From the NCBI GenBank assembly GCA_012517315.1, contig JAAYVE010000059.1, positions 186,001 through 250,000 on the forward strand: a stretch of 64,000 nucleotides of DNA. Direction: 5' to 3'. The translations under genes and the position numbers were made by a program. This document shows, in pieces, positions 17,357-26,155 of this stretch (position 1 is its first letter; each line of letters begins with the position of its first letter). The DNA comes from Deltaproteobacteria bacterium (GTDB taxonomy: Bacteria > Desulfobacterota > Syntrophobacteria > Syntrophobacterales > Syntrophobacteraceae). The notes under the pieces are model-generated. The model was not told the origin of the DNA and did no database searches. It saw only the letters and a list, made by a program, of their open reading frames with translations.

Positions 17357-18012
17357 AAGATCGCTGCGACGGGAGCCATGGACCCTATCGGTCCCTTCAG
17401 CCACTGATTCTCGCGTCTGCATCCCCCCGCAGGAGGGAACTCCTGCGTATGCTGGGAGTGGATTTCAGGGTCGTGCCCAGCGGTGCGGAAGAAGGGAACC
17501 CCGGCACCTGTAAGGATGCGGCCGGGCAGGTTGAATGCTGGGCAAGGGAGAAGGCCATGGTGGTGGCAAAGGTGCACCCCGACCATTGGGTCCTGGCTGC
17601 CGATACGGAGGTGGTGCTGAGAAGAAGGGTTTTCAGCAAACCCTCAGGGCCCCGGGAAGCCAAGCAAATGCTGCGTGATTTGAGCGGCCGCAGCCACCGA
17701 GTCATCACGGGGGTGTGCCTGCTTCATGAAGGAAGAGGGATCCAACGGGTCCGGAGCGTCACTACACGGGTTTTGTTCCGGCCACTGAGCGACCTGGAGG
17801 TGGACGCGTATGTGAAGACCGGAGAGCCTCTCGACAAGGCGGGAGCGTACGGCATCCAGGGGATGGGGGCTTCCTTGGTGAGGTCCGTCACTGGTTCCTA
17901 CACCAACGTGGTGGGACTGCCCCTCAGTGAAACCCTCGAATGGCTGCTCCAATTGGAGATCGTGGTGCCGGTGGGCCGGGTGGATGCAATGGAAACCGTG
18001 GGTGGACCGTGA
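17353..18012 (+). CDS. maf: Maf family nucleotide pyrophosphatase
   Basis: 219 residues. Maf signature ILASASPRRRELLRMLGVDF, then VLAADTEVVL, the SKPSGPREAKQML helix, LSGRSHRVITGV and DKAGAYGIQG are all in order. These enzymes hydrolyse non-canonical or pyrimidine nucleoside triphosphates to monophosphates and act as house-cleaning and septation-inhibiting proteins. The start ATG at 17353 overlaps the tatD stop; an ATG at 17335 is an alternative. Together with tatD and yggS it forms a rightward three-gene run. Confidence 0.92.
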   Translation: MKDRCDGSHGPYRSLQPLILASASPRRRELLRMLGVDFRVVPSGAEEGNPGTCKDAAGQVECWAREKAMVVAKVHPDHWVLAADTEVVLRRRVFSKPSGPREAKQMLRDLSGRSHRVITGVCLLHEGRGIQRVRSVTTRVLFRPLSDLEVDAYVKTGEPLDKAGAYGIQGMGASLVRSVTGSYTNVVGLPLSETLEWLLQLEIVVPVGRVDAMETVGGP

Positions 18013-18079
18013 GGAGCGGTTCACAGGTCTTCAAGATCCCGATTCATCTCTTGACAACAAGCGTTTGAAGGAAGGCAGG

Positions 18080-18781
18080 ATGGGATCCATTTCCGAAAAC
18101 CTAAAATGCGTGGAGGATGGCATACGGCTCGCCTGCACACGTGTAGGCCGCTCACCGCATGAAGTGAAGCTCGTTGGGGTGACCAAGATGGTTCCCATTG
18201 ATCGGGTTCGGGAGGGGGTGCGGGCGGGAATCACCATTCTCGGAGAGAACTACGTTCAGGAAGCCCGCAGTAAGATAGAGGCCCTCTCCGATCTTCAGGT
18301 CGCCTGGCATTTCATCGGACACCTGCAATCGAACAAGGCCCGGATTGCCGTGGACTGCTTTCAGTGCATCCACAGTTTAGACCGGGCGAGTCTTGCACGG
18401 GAACTGGACCGGCACGCTCAGAAACGGGGAAAAGTCGTTCCTGTCCTGATCCAGGTGAACTTGGGGGACGAGGAAACGAAGAGCGGTGTCGCTCCTGAGG
18501 GTCTCCACGCGCTCTTTGCTGCTGTCGCAGAGATGGACGGGCTGGCCGTTCGAGGTTTGATGGCCCTGCCCCCTTACCTGGAAAACCCGGAAGACGTGCG
18601 GCCTTACTTTCGCAGGCTTCGGAAGCTCCTGGGTTTCCTGAAGGGGGAGTGCCCGAGGCCCGAAACACTGACCGAGCTGTCCATGGGGATGAGCCACGAT
18701 TTCCAGGTGGCGGTGGAAGAGGGGGCTACCCTTGTTCGTGTCGGGACGGCCCTGTTCGGGGCGAGGCCGTGTTCCTTGTGA
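18080..18781 (+). CDS. yggS: YggS family pyridoxal-phosphate homeostasis protein
   Basis: 233-residue PLP-binding TIM-barrel protein (COG0325). The PLP lysine is in KLVGVTKMVP near residue 36. Other family blocks are GENYVQEARSK, WHFIGHLQSNKAR, VLIQVNLGDEETKSG, RGLMALPPY and LSMGMSHDFQVAVEEGATLVRVGTALFG. The family controls intracellular PLP supply. The ATG at 18080 is preceded by GGAAGGCAGG. Its last 56 bases overlap the 3' end of rlmB on the opposite strand. Confidence 0.93.
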   Translation: MGSISENLKCVEDGIRLACTRVGRSPHEVKLVGVTKMVPIDRVREGVRAGITILGENYVQEARSKIEALSDLQVAWHFIGHLQSNKARIAVDCFQCIHSLDRASLARELDRHAQKRGKVVPVLIQVNLGDEETKSGVAPEGLHALFAAVAEMDGLAVRGLMALPPYLENPEDVRPYFRRLRKLLGFLKGECPRPETLTELSMGMSHDFQVAVEEGATLVRVGTALFGARPCSL

Positions 18782-19526
18782 ATTGACGCTGCCGCTGCAG
18801 TTCGGCCAGCGCCAGGGCCCCGGCTACGGCTGCATTCAGGGAGTCCATTGGACCGTATGCAGGGATGCGGACCAGAATGTCGCACTGTCTCCTCACGAGG
18901 GGGCGTAGGCCTCTCAGTTCATTGCCGATGACAAAACCCACGGGCATGGCGAGTTCCACGTCATACAGGGGCAACGTTCCCTGGACATCCAACCCGACAA
19001 TCCACATTCCTGCGTCCTTCAGAGTACCGAGGCTACGGACCAGATTGGTCACCACGGCGACCGGCAGGTATGACGCGGCTCCGGAGGCGACTTTCATGAC
19101 GGAAGCGGTGATTTTCGCCGTTCGGTCTTTGGGGAGGATCAAACCTTTCGCTCCAAGGAAACAGGCGCTCCTCATCAGGGCACCCAGGTTCTGGGGGTCC
19201 TGGATGGAATCGAGTACCACGAGGGGTTCCCTCTCCTGGAGCGGCCGGCTCAAAATCCAATCCAGCTGCGCATAGGGAAAATCGGTAACAAACAAGGCCA
19301 CCCCCTGGTGGTGTTCATGCCCCAGGAGGGAAGAAAGGGTCTCACGGTTCTGGGGGTGAACGGGGATTCCCCTGCTCGTGCAAAGGGAGAGAAGTTCCTG
19401 GACCCTCGGATCGGAGCGGGAATGGAGCATCTCGGAAGGGAGAAGTGAGGAGGAGCGCAGAGCCTCTCGAACGGGATTGATTCCGCTGATCCACATACCA
19501 GCGTTGGGACGTCGCTTTTCCCTCAT
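18726..19526 (-). CDS. rlmB: 23S rRNA (guanosine-2'-O-)-methyltransferase RlmB-type (TrmH/SpoU family)
   Basis: 266 residues. The N-terminal substrate-binding domain begins at ISGINPVREALRSS. The knotted SPOUT domain shows motif 1 LDSIQDPQNLGALMRSA, motif 2 FVIGNELRGL and motif 3 IPAYGPMDSLNAAVAGALAL. It should methylate a ribose 2'-OH in 23S rRNA with SAM. The last 20 or so residues (after LAELQRQ) extend beyond the usual family end and are exactly the part overlapping yggS. Start ATG at 19526 (AGGAG 12 bases upstream) is preferred; ATG 19496 is possible. Last gene of the glnS-to-rlmB run. Confidence 0.88.
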   Translation of the reverse strand: MREKRRPNAGMWISGINPVREALRSSSLLPSEMLHSRSDPRVQELLSLCTSRGIPVHPQNRETLSSLLGHEHHQGVALFVTDFPYAQLDWILSRPLQEREPLVVLDSIQDPQNLGALMRSACFLGAKGLILPKDRTAKITASVMKVASGAASYLPVAVVTNLVRSLGTLKDAGMWIVGLDVQGTLPLYDVELAMPVGFVIGNELRGLRPLVRRQCDILVRIPAYGPMDSLNAAVAGALALAELQRQRQFTRNTASPRTGPSRHEQG

Positions 19527-19638
19527 TTCCGTGAAGGCTCCTGACGGCTGTGTCGGAAACGGGGACAGGCACCATTGAACAGGACTTGGACATGCCGTCT
19601 TTCGAGGGACCCGTGGTGGGCTGGAAGCGCTGAACCGC

Positions 19639-20271
19639 TCACGCCCGTGCACGTTCCAGGAGAGAACCGACCCAATGGGCGCGGCGAAGGCGATGGCACC
19701 GGCAAGCCCTGATGATCCCCTCCAGGTCGGCAATGGCTTCTTCCCTCGTATCATTCACAATGAGGAATTCGTACCACGGCGCCTCCCGGATTTCGTCCAG
19801 GGCGGCCCTGAGGCGCAGGGCCACTTTCTCGGGTGCGTCCGAGTCACGTTCGCGAAGCCTCTGTTCCAGTTCCTCCAAGGAGGGGGGCATGACAAAGACG
19901 GTCCTGGCGAGGGGATAATGGCAGACCACCTGCCGGGCCCCCTGCACGTCTATGTCCAGCAGCACATCGAACCCCTCGAGCAACCATTCGCTCACCCTTT
20001 TTCCGTCCGTGCCGTAATATGCACCGTGGACCTTCGCCCACTCCAGGAATCGCCCTCTTCGGATTCCCTCCTGGAACTCTTCTGTGGAAATAAAATGGTA
20101 ATCCTTCCCCTGGGCTTCGTCTCCTCGAGGTGAGCGGGTGGTGCAGGAGACGGAAAAGCGCAATTCCGGCCACTTGAGGAGAATCGAGTGGATCAGGGTG
20201 GTCTTGCCTGCCCCGGAAGGGCCGGAGATGACAAAAATGAGTCCCTCTCGATGCGTTTCGGACCGGATCAC
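19639..20271 (-). CDS. gmk: Guanylate kinase
   Basis: 210 residues. P-loop [12 protein letters not shown]-binding block [13 protein letters not shown] and [18 protein letters not shown] and the lid arginines in [17 protein letters not shown] are intact. It phosphorylates GMP to GDP. The start is a GTG at 20271 that overlaps the remA stop (GTGA), so synthesis is probably coupled to RemA, as in many genomes where the two are adjacent. Confidence 0.95.
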   Translation of the reverse strand: MIRSETHREGLIFVISGPSGAGKTTLIHSILLKWPELRFSVSCTTRSPRGDEAQGKDYHFISTEEFQEGIRRGRFLEWAKVHGAYYGTDGKRVSEWLLEGFDVLLDIDVQGARQVVCHYPLARTVFVMPPSLEELEQRLRERDSDAPEKVALRLRAALDEIREAPWYEFLIVNDTREEAIADLEGIIRACRCHRLRRAHWVGSLLERARA

Positions 20272-20552
20272 TCTTTTTCCTGCTTGAGCAGATTGGCCTC
20301 CCTGGGGTGGTTCTCCGAAAGGAGTCTTTGGGCGATAGTTTCTGCCTGGACGCCGGACAGGATGACGTGGTCACTGTCCGTGATGATGATGGAGCGCGTT
20401 CTGCGGCCCATAGTGGCATCCACCAGTTTGTTGGCCATTTTGGCGTCTTCCTTCAACCGCTTCATGGGGGCCGAAGCGGGGGAAACGATGGCGACAACAC
20501 GGTTAGCAATGACGGTGTTGCCAAAACCGATATTGAGGAGTTTCACTTCCAT
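20268..20552 (-). CDS. remA: RemA-like protein (DUF370)
   Basis: 94 residues, recognisable as DUF370/Rem[22 protein letters not shown] at the start, then [33 protein letters not shown] and [15 protein letters not shown]. In Bacillus RemA is a ring-forming DNA-binding regulator; its role in proteobacteria is not settled. The ATG at 20552 is about nine bases after AAGGT; a GTG two codons earlier is possible. Lies between yicC and gmk, overlapping gmk by four bases. Confidence 0.9.
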   Translation of the reverse strand: MEVKLLNIGFGNTVIANRVVAIVSPASAPMKRLKEDAKMANKLVDATMGRRTRSIIITDSDHVILSGVQAETIAQRLLSENHPREANLLKQEKE

Positions 20553-20609
20553 ATACACGTGACCTTTCTGGCGTGACCGATCCCTAGGAGAAAACCGAAT
20601 CCTTTGCCT

Positions 20610-21491
20610 CTATTCGATGTTCTGGACCTGTTCCTTGAGTTTGCCGATCTCGCTCTTCATCTGAACGACCACCTGGACGGTCTCCAGGTCGTTAGTCTTG
20701 CTTCCGATTGTGTTGATCTCCCGATGGAGTTCCTGGATGAAGAAATCCAGTTTCCTCCCATCGGCCTGACCGGCTCCGGAAAGCATCGTTTTCAACTGGT
20801 TCAGGTGACTCCTGAGTCTGACCAGTTCTTCGTTGATGTCCGATCGCTCGGCTAGGCAGGCCACCTCCTGTAGGATCCGGGATTCGTCGATGGGTGTGTC
20901 TTTGAGCAACTCCTGCATCCGGTCCCTGAGACGAAGAGCATATTCCTCGGCAACGGATTCCTTCCGGCGATCAATGTGGGAAACGCCCTCCTCCAGGAGA
21001 CGGAGGCGCGTGAGAAGATCCGTGCAGAGCGCCTCTCCCTCCAGGGATCTTGAACGCCGCAGTTCTTCCAGCGCACCTTCCAGTGCCCTCCCCAGGAGAT
21101 TCAGCATCGCATCCCGGTCCTCGACGACTTCCGGAGTCTCGAAAATGTAGGGAATGCTCAAAACGTTTTCCAGAGTCGGTTTTTCAGTTCCTGGCAGGTG
21201 CCTGTGCAGTTCCTGGAGTTGTTCCCAGTAGAGGCGTGCCAAATGAATGTTGAGCCGGGGGGCTCTTCGATGGGGGGCCGTGGTTTCCACCTGAAAGTGG
21301 GCCTCGATCCTCCCGCGCTTCACCATTTGAGCGATCCGCTTCCGCAGGGGGTCTTCCATGTCCAGGCAGTTCTTGGGCAGGCGGACCGCAATGTCGAGGA
21401 ATCGACCATTCAGGGCCTTAACTTCAACGGTGACGGAATACCCCGATGCTTCTATTTGGGCCCGGCCGAAAGCCGTCATGCTAACGATCAA
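20610..21491 (-). CDS. yicC: YicC/YloC family endoribonuclease
   Basis: 293 residues with the family's start (MIVSMTAFGRAQ) and highly conserved C-terminus DFFIQELHREINTIGSKTND. VEVKALNGRFLDIAVRLP is the N-terminal YicC block. Family members are toroidal endoribonucleases. The start is a TTG at 21491, because GGAGGAGG stands at correct distance and the first four residues match family starts; the ATG four codons later lacks a properly spaced site. Overlaps the DUF4416 gene by 11 bases. Adjacency to remA and gmk is conserved widely. Confidence 0.93.
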   Translation of the reverse strand: MIVSMTAFGRAQIEASGYSVTVEVKALNGRFLDIAVRLPKNCLDMEDPLRKRIAQMVKRGRIEAHFQVETTAPHRRAPRLNIHLARLYWEQLQELHRHLPGTEKPTLENVLSIPYIFETPEVVEDRDAMLNLLGRALEGALEELRRSRSLEGEALCTDLLTRLRLLEEGVSHIDRRKESVAEEYALRLRDRMQELLKDTPIDESRILQEVACLAERSDINEELVRLRSHLNQLKTMLSGAGQADGRKLDFFIQELHREINTIGSKTNDLETVQVVVQMKSEIGKLKEQVQNIE

Positions 21492-22056
21492 CTTCGCCTC
21501 CTCCCACCGGGCCCTTGCGCGGCAGTCGGCCCTTATGCTGAAACTGGAGTTTGCGGCGAATGACTCCCAGGTAGTGGAGCAGTCTGGGCTCCCGGTAGTC
21601 CGGGTATGTCCAGGGCAACGGCCGGTATGCCCCCCTTTTGTAAAGGAGTGTCAGGTCGCCGTAGATACCTTTTCCAAGATAGATGCGATGGGTGAAGTTT
21701 TTGCCCGTTGCGAGCACGAGACGTTCAGGGGAGAGGAGACCGGGATCAATGTTTACCCTTCTTTCGCCTTCCACGGAAAGCTTCTTCTCCATGTCGTTGG
21801 TGATGTGCTTGATTTCAGGCAACTGTTCCTGGGAGACCAGGTTCAGGAAAGTCGCCACCTGACGATGAATCCCTTCCCCCATCTCTTCCTGGTAATAGTC
21901 CGTATACAGGAAAGGCTCCGCCTGAGAGAGGAAATCCAGAGGGCCGAAACGCTCGCAAAGCATTTCCAGAGCCTGTTTTCGACGATGCAAATCGGTGAAG
22001 AGGAACCCCATGAGCAGTTTGGCAGTTGGTGGTTCTTGGGGCTGACTCATAGACAT
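21481..22056 (-). CDS. DUF4416 family protein
   Basis: 191 residues. The N-terminal block KLLMGFLFTDLHRRKQALEM with FGPLDFLSQAEPFLYTDYY and EEMGEGIHRQ is typical of DUF4416, a family of unknown function common in Desulfobacterota and other anaerobes. A conserved stretch NIDPGLLSPERLVLATGKN follows, and then GIYGDLTLLYKRGAYRPLPWTYPDY. No catalytic residues can be assigned. It overlaps yicC and follows rfaE1 by 34 bp, so it belongs to the housekeeping operon. Start ATG 22056 or 22050. Confidence 0.85.
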   Translation of the reverse strand: MSMSQPQEPPTAKLLMGFLFTDLHRRKQALEMLCERFGPLDFLSQAEPFLYTDYYQEEMGEGIHRQVATFLNLVSQEQLPEIKHITNDMEKKLSVEGERRVNIDPGLLSPERLVLATGKNFTHRIYLGKGIYGDLTLLYKRGAYRPLPWTYPDYREPRLLHYLGVIRRKLQFQHKGRLPRKGPVGGGEVDR

Positions 22057-22090
22057 CCAGACGTTATCGGAATTGCTTCGAAGCGCTTCC

Positions 22091-23167
22091 CTAGGTCAAT
22101 TTCTCCTGCATGCGCGATGGAAGGGACAATGGAAGGGGATGCTCATCCCCCCGGTAGGAAGTGCCCTCGGCGATGATTTCCAGAAGTTGCTCAGGGGACA
22201 CGGCGACGGTACCCACTTCACCCACCACGATTCCCGCAGCGACGTTTGCCAGGATGGCAGCCTCAACGGGGGAAAGACCCGAGATCAGACCTAGGCTCAC
22301 CGTGGCGAGCACGGTATCTCCCGCTCCCGTCACATCGTAAACCCGACGCGCCACGGTTGGGATGTCCACGGTCTTTTCGTCCTTAAGGAAAAGCCGCATC
22401 CCCTCCTTGCCGCGCGTGATGAGCAGCATTTCACACTCCAGTTTCCGGAGCAGGAGCCTTCCTGCATGGTCCAGACTCTCCCCGTCCCGGATTTCGAGGC
22501 CCGACATGCGGGATGCTTCGTGATGATTGGGAGTCACCAGCGTCACACCGCGATACAGATCCGTCGCCCTCACCTTCGGGTCCACAACGATGGGAAGGGG
22601 ATTCTGCGACCTGATGGTCCGCAACCCCTCCATCAAGTCTCCGGTAATCATGCCCTTGGCGTAGTCCGAAACAACGATGGCCATCACGTGCGACACGTGG
22701 TTCCGGACAAAGGAGAGCACCCTCTCAAGGGCGGAGGCACCGATGGGGTTTCGCCGCTCCCTGTCACAGCGAACCACCTGCTGGTTTCGTGCGATGATCC
22801 TCGTCTTGCAGGTGGTGGGGCGGGCTTCTTCCACCACAAGCCCGTCCGTCTTTACGCCCGTCTCCTCGAGGAGTTCTCTCAGTTTTTGACCTGGCAGGTC
22901 GTCACCCACAGTTCCCGTGACAGCGACCCGAGCCCCCAGAGAGGCCAGATTCCGGACGACGTTGGCGCTCCCCCCCAGCAGATGGGTTTCTTCCCTCACT
23001 TCTACCACTGGCACGGGGGCCTCGGGAGAAATGCGCTCCACGTCACCCCAAATGTAGGTGTCCAGCATCAGGTCCCCGATGACCAGGACCGAGAGATCCT
23101 TGAAAGATGAAACGGCCCCCCTGAGGCGGCTTCTTTGAGACTCCGAAAGTGCCAGGCGACGGACCAT
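22091..23167 (-). CDS. rfaE1: D-glycero-beta-D-manno-heptose-7-phosphate kinase (RfaE1/HldE kinase domain)
   Basis: 358 residues of the PfkB sugar-kinase family, kinase part of HldE only (no nucleotidyltransferase domain). Key blocks: VLVIGDLMLDTYIWGDVERISPEAPVP, LLGGSANVVRNLASLGA, RIIARNQQVVRCDRE, DPKVRATDLYRGVTLVTPN and the catalytic GAGDTVLA motif. It makes heptose-1,7-bisphosphate for the LPS inner core, consistent with a Gram-negative envelope. ATG at 23167; 12 bp after the Trm112-like gene. Confidence 0.92.
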   Translation of the reverse strand: MVRRLALSESQRSRLRGAVSSFKDLSVLVIGDLMLDTYIWGDVERISPEAPVPVVEVREETHLLGGSANVVRNLASLGARVAVTGTVGDDLPGQKLRELLEETGVKTDGLVVEEARPTTCKTRIIARNQQVVRCDRERRNPIGASALERVLSFVRNHVSHVMAIVVSDYAKGMITGDLMEGLRTIRSQNPLPIVVDPKVRATDLYRGVTLVTPNHHEASRMSGLEIRDGESLDHAGRLLLRKLECEMLLITRGKEGMRLFLKDEKTVDIPTVARRVYDVTGAGDTVLATVSLGLISGLSPVEAAILANVAAGIVVGEVGTVAVSPEQLLEIIAEGTSYRGDEHPLPLSLPSRMQEKLT

Positions 23168-23179
23168 GGACTCGATGAT

Positions 23180-23353
23180 CTATCCTTCAATGGGCTTTGC
23201 TTCTTCGATCAACATGATGGGAATCCCGTCGCGAATCTCGTAGAGGAGCTTGCACGCCTCGCATACGAGACCATCCTCTGTCTCGGTGAGCCTGATAGAG
23301 CCCTTGCATTTGGGGCAGGCCAAAATCTCCAACAAATCCTTGCTCAGTGTCAT
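23180..23353 (-). CDS. Trm112 family zinc-ribbon protein
   Basis: 57 residues: LLEILACPKCKGSIRL, a second pair CEAC, and YEIRDGIPIMLIEEA. This is the small Trm112/YcaR family, often next to LPS or methyltransferase genes; in some organisms members activate methyltransferases. Four cysteines (CPKC and CEAC) form the zinc site. Lies between the DivIVA-like gene and rfaE1. A longer in-frame extension upstream overlaps the DivIVA-like gene and is rejected. Confidence 0.88.
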   Translation of the reverse strand: MTLSKDLLEILACPKCKGSIRLTETEDGLVCEACKLLYEIRDGIPIMLIEEAKPIEG

Positions 23354-23376
23354 TCTCTCTCGTTTCTCCCGGGTGT

Positions 23377-23871
23377 TCAGCGGTTGATGACCTTCACTCT
23401 GCCTCCCATGCCGCTTTCCGTCTCTTCTTCCTTTTCCGTCCCCAAGAGCTGCCTGTAGGTTTCTATGGTCGAACGCAGTCTGCTCTCCAACTGAATGCGA
23501 TACCCCTTGAGTTCCGCAATCTCTTCTTGCAGTTGCGCCAAGCGCTGATGGGCCCCCTGGAGGATTTTTTCGGCCTTGAGTTCCGCTTCCGCCACGATGA
23601 GCCGGGCCTCTTTTTCTGCGTTGGCTTTCAGTTGCTCCGCGTTCTTGTGGGCGTTGAGGAGGACGTTCCGGATGGCTTTCTCCCGCTCCTTGTAAGCGCT
23701 CAGCTCTTTTTGCTGTTCCTCCAGGGCGGCCTGGAGTCTTGCCGCTTCCATTTTTGTGGCATGAATGGTTTCCGCAGTCTGCTGGAGGAACAGCTCCACC
23801 TCCCGGGGGTCGAAGCCGCGCCACCGCATGCTGAACTGTTTATGGTGCAGCTCAACGGCACTCAGTTCCAT
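23377..23871 (-). CDS. DivIVA-domain coiled-coil protein
   Basis: 164 residues. An N-terminal DivIVA-like motif (HHKQFSMRWRGFDPREVELFLQQ) precedes a long coiled coil rich in Glu, Lys and Ala and a short tail GMGGRVKVINR. DivIVA proteins sense membrane curvature or organise cell poles and division sites. I prefer the ATG at 23871, with a GGAGGGGGGAAAGGG tract just upstream; ATG 23892 overlaps the yggT stop and is a valid alternative. It follows yggT, as in many genomes. Confidence 0.82.
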   Translation of the reverse strand: MELSAVELHHKQFSMRWRGFDPREVELFLQQTAETIHATKMEAARLQAALEEQQKELSAYKEREKAIRNVLLNAHKNAEQLKANAEKEARLIVAEAELKAEKILQGAHQRLAQLQEEIAELKGYRIQLESRLRSTIETYRQLLGTEKEEETESGMGGRVKVINR

Positions 23872-23891
23872 CACGCCCTTTCCCCCCTCCA

Positions 23892-24194
23892 TCAGGCGCC
23901 CAGGCGGAAAGCAAGCTGCGCCAGGGAAGGCACCAAGAAGTTATCCAGGAAAATGATGATCAGAATCACAAGCATCGGCGAGAAATCAATCCCTCCGAAG
24001 AAAAGAGGCAGTCTCCTCCGAACGGCAACCAGGACCGGTTCCGTCACGCTGTAGAGAAACCGGACAATGGGATTGTAGGGATCCGGGCTGACCCATGAGA
24101 GGATAGCCCGGGCGATGATGAGCCACATATAGAATGTGAGCACATAGTGTAGAATGACGGCAAGCGCATTGAACAGATTGGCGACAATAAACAT
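23892..24194 (-). CDS. yggT: YggT family membrane protein
   Basis: 100 residues with two hydrophobic segments. Family signature: LTFYMWLIIARAILSWVSPDPYNPIVRFLYSVTEPVL, then FGGIDFSPMLVILIIIFL. Inner membrane, function tied to cell-division or osmotic phenotypes in other bacteria. ATG at 24194 with CAGGTGG upstream. First of the run that continues to rlmB; 90 bp after glnS. Confidence 0.93.
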   Translation of the reverse strand: MFIVANLFNALAVILHYVLTFYMWLIIARAILSWVSPDPYNPIVRFLYSVTEPVLVAVRRRLPLFFGGIDFSPMLVILIIIFLDNFLVPSLAQLAFRLGA

Positions 24195-24283
24195 AAACCA
24201 CCTGCTTTGAGTCGAAAATAGCCATCATTGGCCGTAAACCGCTGAAATGTCGCTGATGAAACTACTTGTTTTCACCCTGCCTG

Positions 24284-25990
24284 TCAACTCGAACTCCGTT
24301 GCATGCCTTTTTCGATTTTCGCCCAAGTGTCGCGAAGCGTCGCCGTCCTATTGAAAACAGGCTTCGAGGGGGAGGAATCGGGATCCAGGCAAAAATAACC
24401 CTGCCTTTCGAACTGGTATACGGATCCCACCCGGGCGTCGCCCAGAGCGGGCTCCACCATGCAACCATCGAGTACGACAAGGGATTTGGGGTTCAGATCC
24501 TCCTTGAAATCCCCCCCTCTCTCTTCGCCCGGGTTGGGCACCAGAAAGAGATGCTCGTAAAGGCGCACTTCCGCTTCAATGGCATGGGCAGCCGAAACCC
24601 AGTGCAAGGTGGCTTTGACTTTTCTCCCGTCCGGCGATGACCCTCCACGGGTTTCCGGATCATAAGTGCAGTGCAGTTCCGTTACTTCACCGCTGTGTTC
24701 GTCTTTCACGACTCCCACGCAGGTGATGTAATAACCGTAGCGCAGTCGAACCTCCCTTCCCAGGGACAGCCTGTAGAACTGCTTTGGGGGATCCTCCCGG
24801 AAATCATCCCTCTCGATGTAGAGCACTTTGGAAAAGGGCACCCTGCGCGTTCCCATGGAAGGGTCTTCAGGATTGTTGACGGCTTCCAGTTGTTCAACCT
24901 GATCTTCCGGATAGTTGACGAGCACCACCCGGAGGGGGCGCAGGACGGCCATGGCCCGGGGGACGCACCGGTTCAGGTCCTCCCTCACGCAGTGTTCCAG
25001 TAGTGCCACGTCCACGGTGCTGTTACGCTTAGCCAGTCCGATGACTTCACAGAACTTGCGGATGGACTGTGGTGAAAAACCTCGCCTTCTCATTCCTGAA
25101 ATGGTGGGCATTCTGGGATCGTCCCATCCCCGAACGTGTCCCTCGACCACGAGCGCCACGAGTTTCCGCTTGCTCATGACCGTATACGTAAGGTTCAAAC
25201 GGGCAAATTCGATCTGCTGGGGATGGTACACCTGCAATTCGTCCAGAAACCAGTCGTAGAGGGGGCGATGGTCTTCGAATTCCAGGGTGCAAATGGAGTG
25301 CGTGATCCGCTCGATGGAGTCGGAAATGCAATGGGTGAAGTCGTAGAGCGGATAAATGCACCACTTGTCTCCGGTGCGGTGGTGGTGCGCATGGAGGATC
25401 CGATACATCACCGGGTCCCTCAAGTTGATATTGCCGGATGCCATGTCGATCTTGGCACGGAGCACCCTGGCCCCGTCCGGAAACTCGCCGGCGCGCATCC
25501 GGGCGAAAAGGTCGAGGTTCTCTTCCACCGACCGATTGCGGTAAGGGCTCTCCCTGCCGGGTTTGGTGAGCGTTCCCCTGTACTCCCGGATCTCCTCCGG
25601 GCTCAGATCGCAAACATAGGCTGATCCTTTCTTGATGAGGCGAACCGCACAGTCATAGAGCTGTTCAAAATAATCCGATGCGTAATAGAGGTGCTCTCCC
25701 CAGTCGAAACCCAGCCATTTGACATCTTCCTGGATTGACTGGACATATTCCACCTCCTCCTTGGTGGGGTTTGTATCGTCAAAGCGCAGGTGGCATGTCC
25801 CCCCGTACTCCGCTGCAATGCCGAAGTTGAGGCAGATGGATTTGGCGTGCCCGATGTGAAGGTATCCATTGGGTTCGGGCGGGAAGCGAGTGACCACCCT
25901 CCCGCCCCACTTCCCGGTTTTGATGTCCTCCTCCACGATGGCCCGGATGAAGTTGGGTGCCTGAGTCAGTTCTTGATTCGCCATGTTCAT
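24284..25990 (-). CDS. glnS: Glutaminyl-tRNA synthetase
   Basis: 568 residues, class I synthetase. HIGH motif [17 protein letters not shown]-type motif VMSKRKL, GlnRS-specific stretch [18 protein letters not shown] and the C-terminal beta-barrel anticodon domain are present. The ATG at 25990 has GCGGAG six bases upstream. Presence of GlnRS implies direct glutaminylation of tRNA-Gln rather than solely the amidotransferase route. A good promoter lies about 130 bases upstream. Confidence 0.97.
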   Translation of the reverse strand: MNMANQELTQAPNFIRAIVEEDIKTGKWGGRVVTRFPPEPNGYLHIGHAKSICLNFGIAAEYGGTCHLRFDDTNPTKEEVEYVQSIQEDVKWLGFDWGEHLYYASDYFEQLYDCAVRLIKKGSAYVCDLSPEEIREYRGTLTKPGRESPYRNRSVEENLDLFARMRAGEFPDGARVLRAKIDMASGNINLRDPVMYRILHAHHHRTGDKWCIYPLYDFTHCISDSIERITHSICTLEFEDHRPLYDWFLDELQVYHPQQIEFARLNLTYTVMSKRKLVALVVEGHVRGWDDPRMPTISGMRRRGFSPQSIRKFCEVIGLAKRNSTVDVALLEHCVREDLNRCVPRAMAVLRPLRVVLVNYPEDQVEQLEAVNNPEDPSMGTRRVPFSKVLYIERDDFREDPPKQFYRLSLGREVRLRYGYYITCVGVVKDEHSGEVTELHCTYDPETRGGSSPDGRKVKATLHWVSAAHAIEAEVRLYEHLFLVPNPGEERGGDFKEDLNPKSLVVLDGCMVEPALGDARVGSVYQFERQGYFCLDPDSSPSKPVFNRTATLRDTWAKIEKGMQRSSS

Positions 25991-26119
25991 TGTGCTCCGC
26001 TGCGATGAAACGCTTTCATGAACATCAACGCCTCACTCAAAGAGGAGGCGCAATGGATCCCGCAAGGCCCAGGGGCAAATGTCGCAAAAAGGTGACACCC
26101 CCGGCTCTCATTGCGGCAC

Positions 26120-26148
26120 AATATACCTGCCCCGTCAGCATTAGTTAA
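26120..26148 (-). promoter_or_regulatory. Probable promoter of glnS
   Basis: On the minus strand TTAACT (26148-26143), 17-base spacer, then TATATT (26125-26120). Transcription would start near 26113, leaving a leader of about 120 bases before the glnS ATG. I see no T-box or recognised riboswitch in the leader. Confidence 0.5.
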
Positions 26149-26155
26149 TAGGGGA

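Noticed and set aside
23180-23824. 214-residue reading of the Trm112-like gene
   Set aside because: The extra N-terminal part overlaps the DivIVA-like gene and is arginine/proline-rich; only the last 57 residues are family-like.
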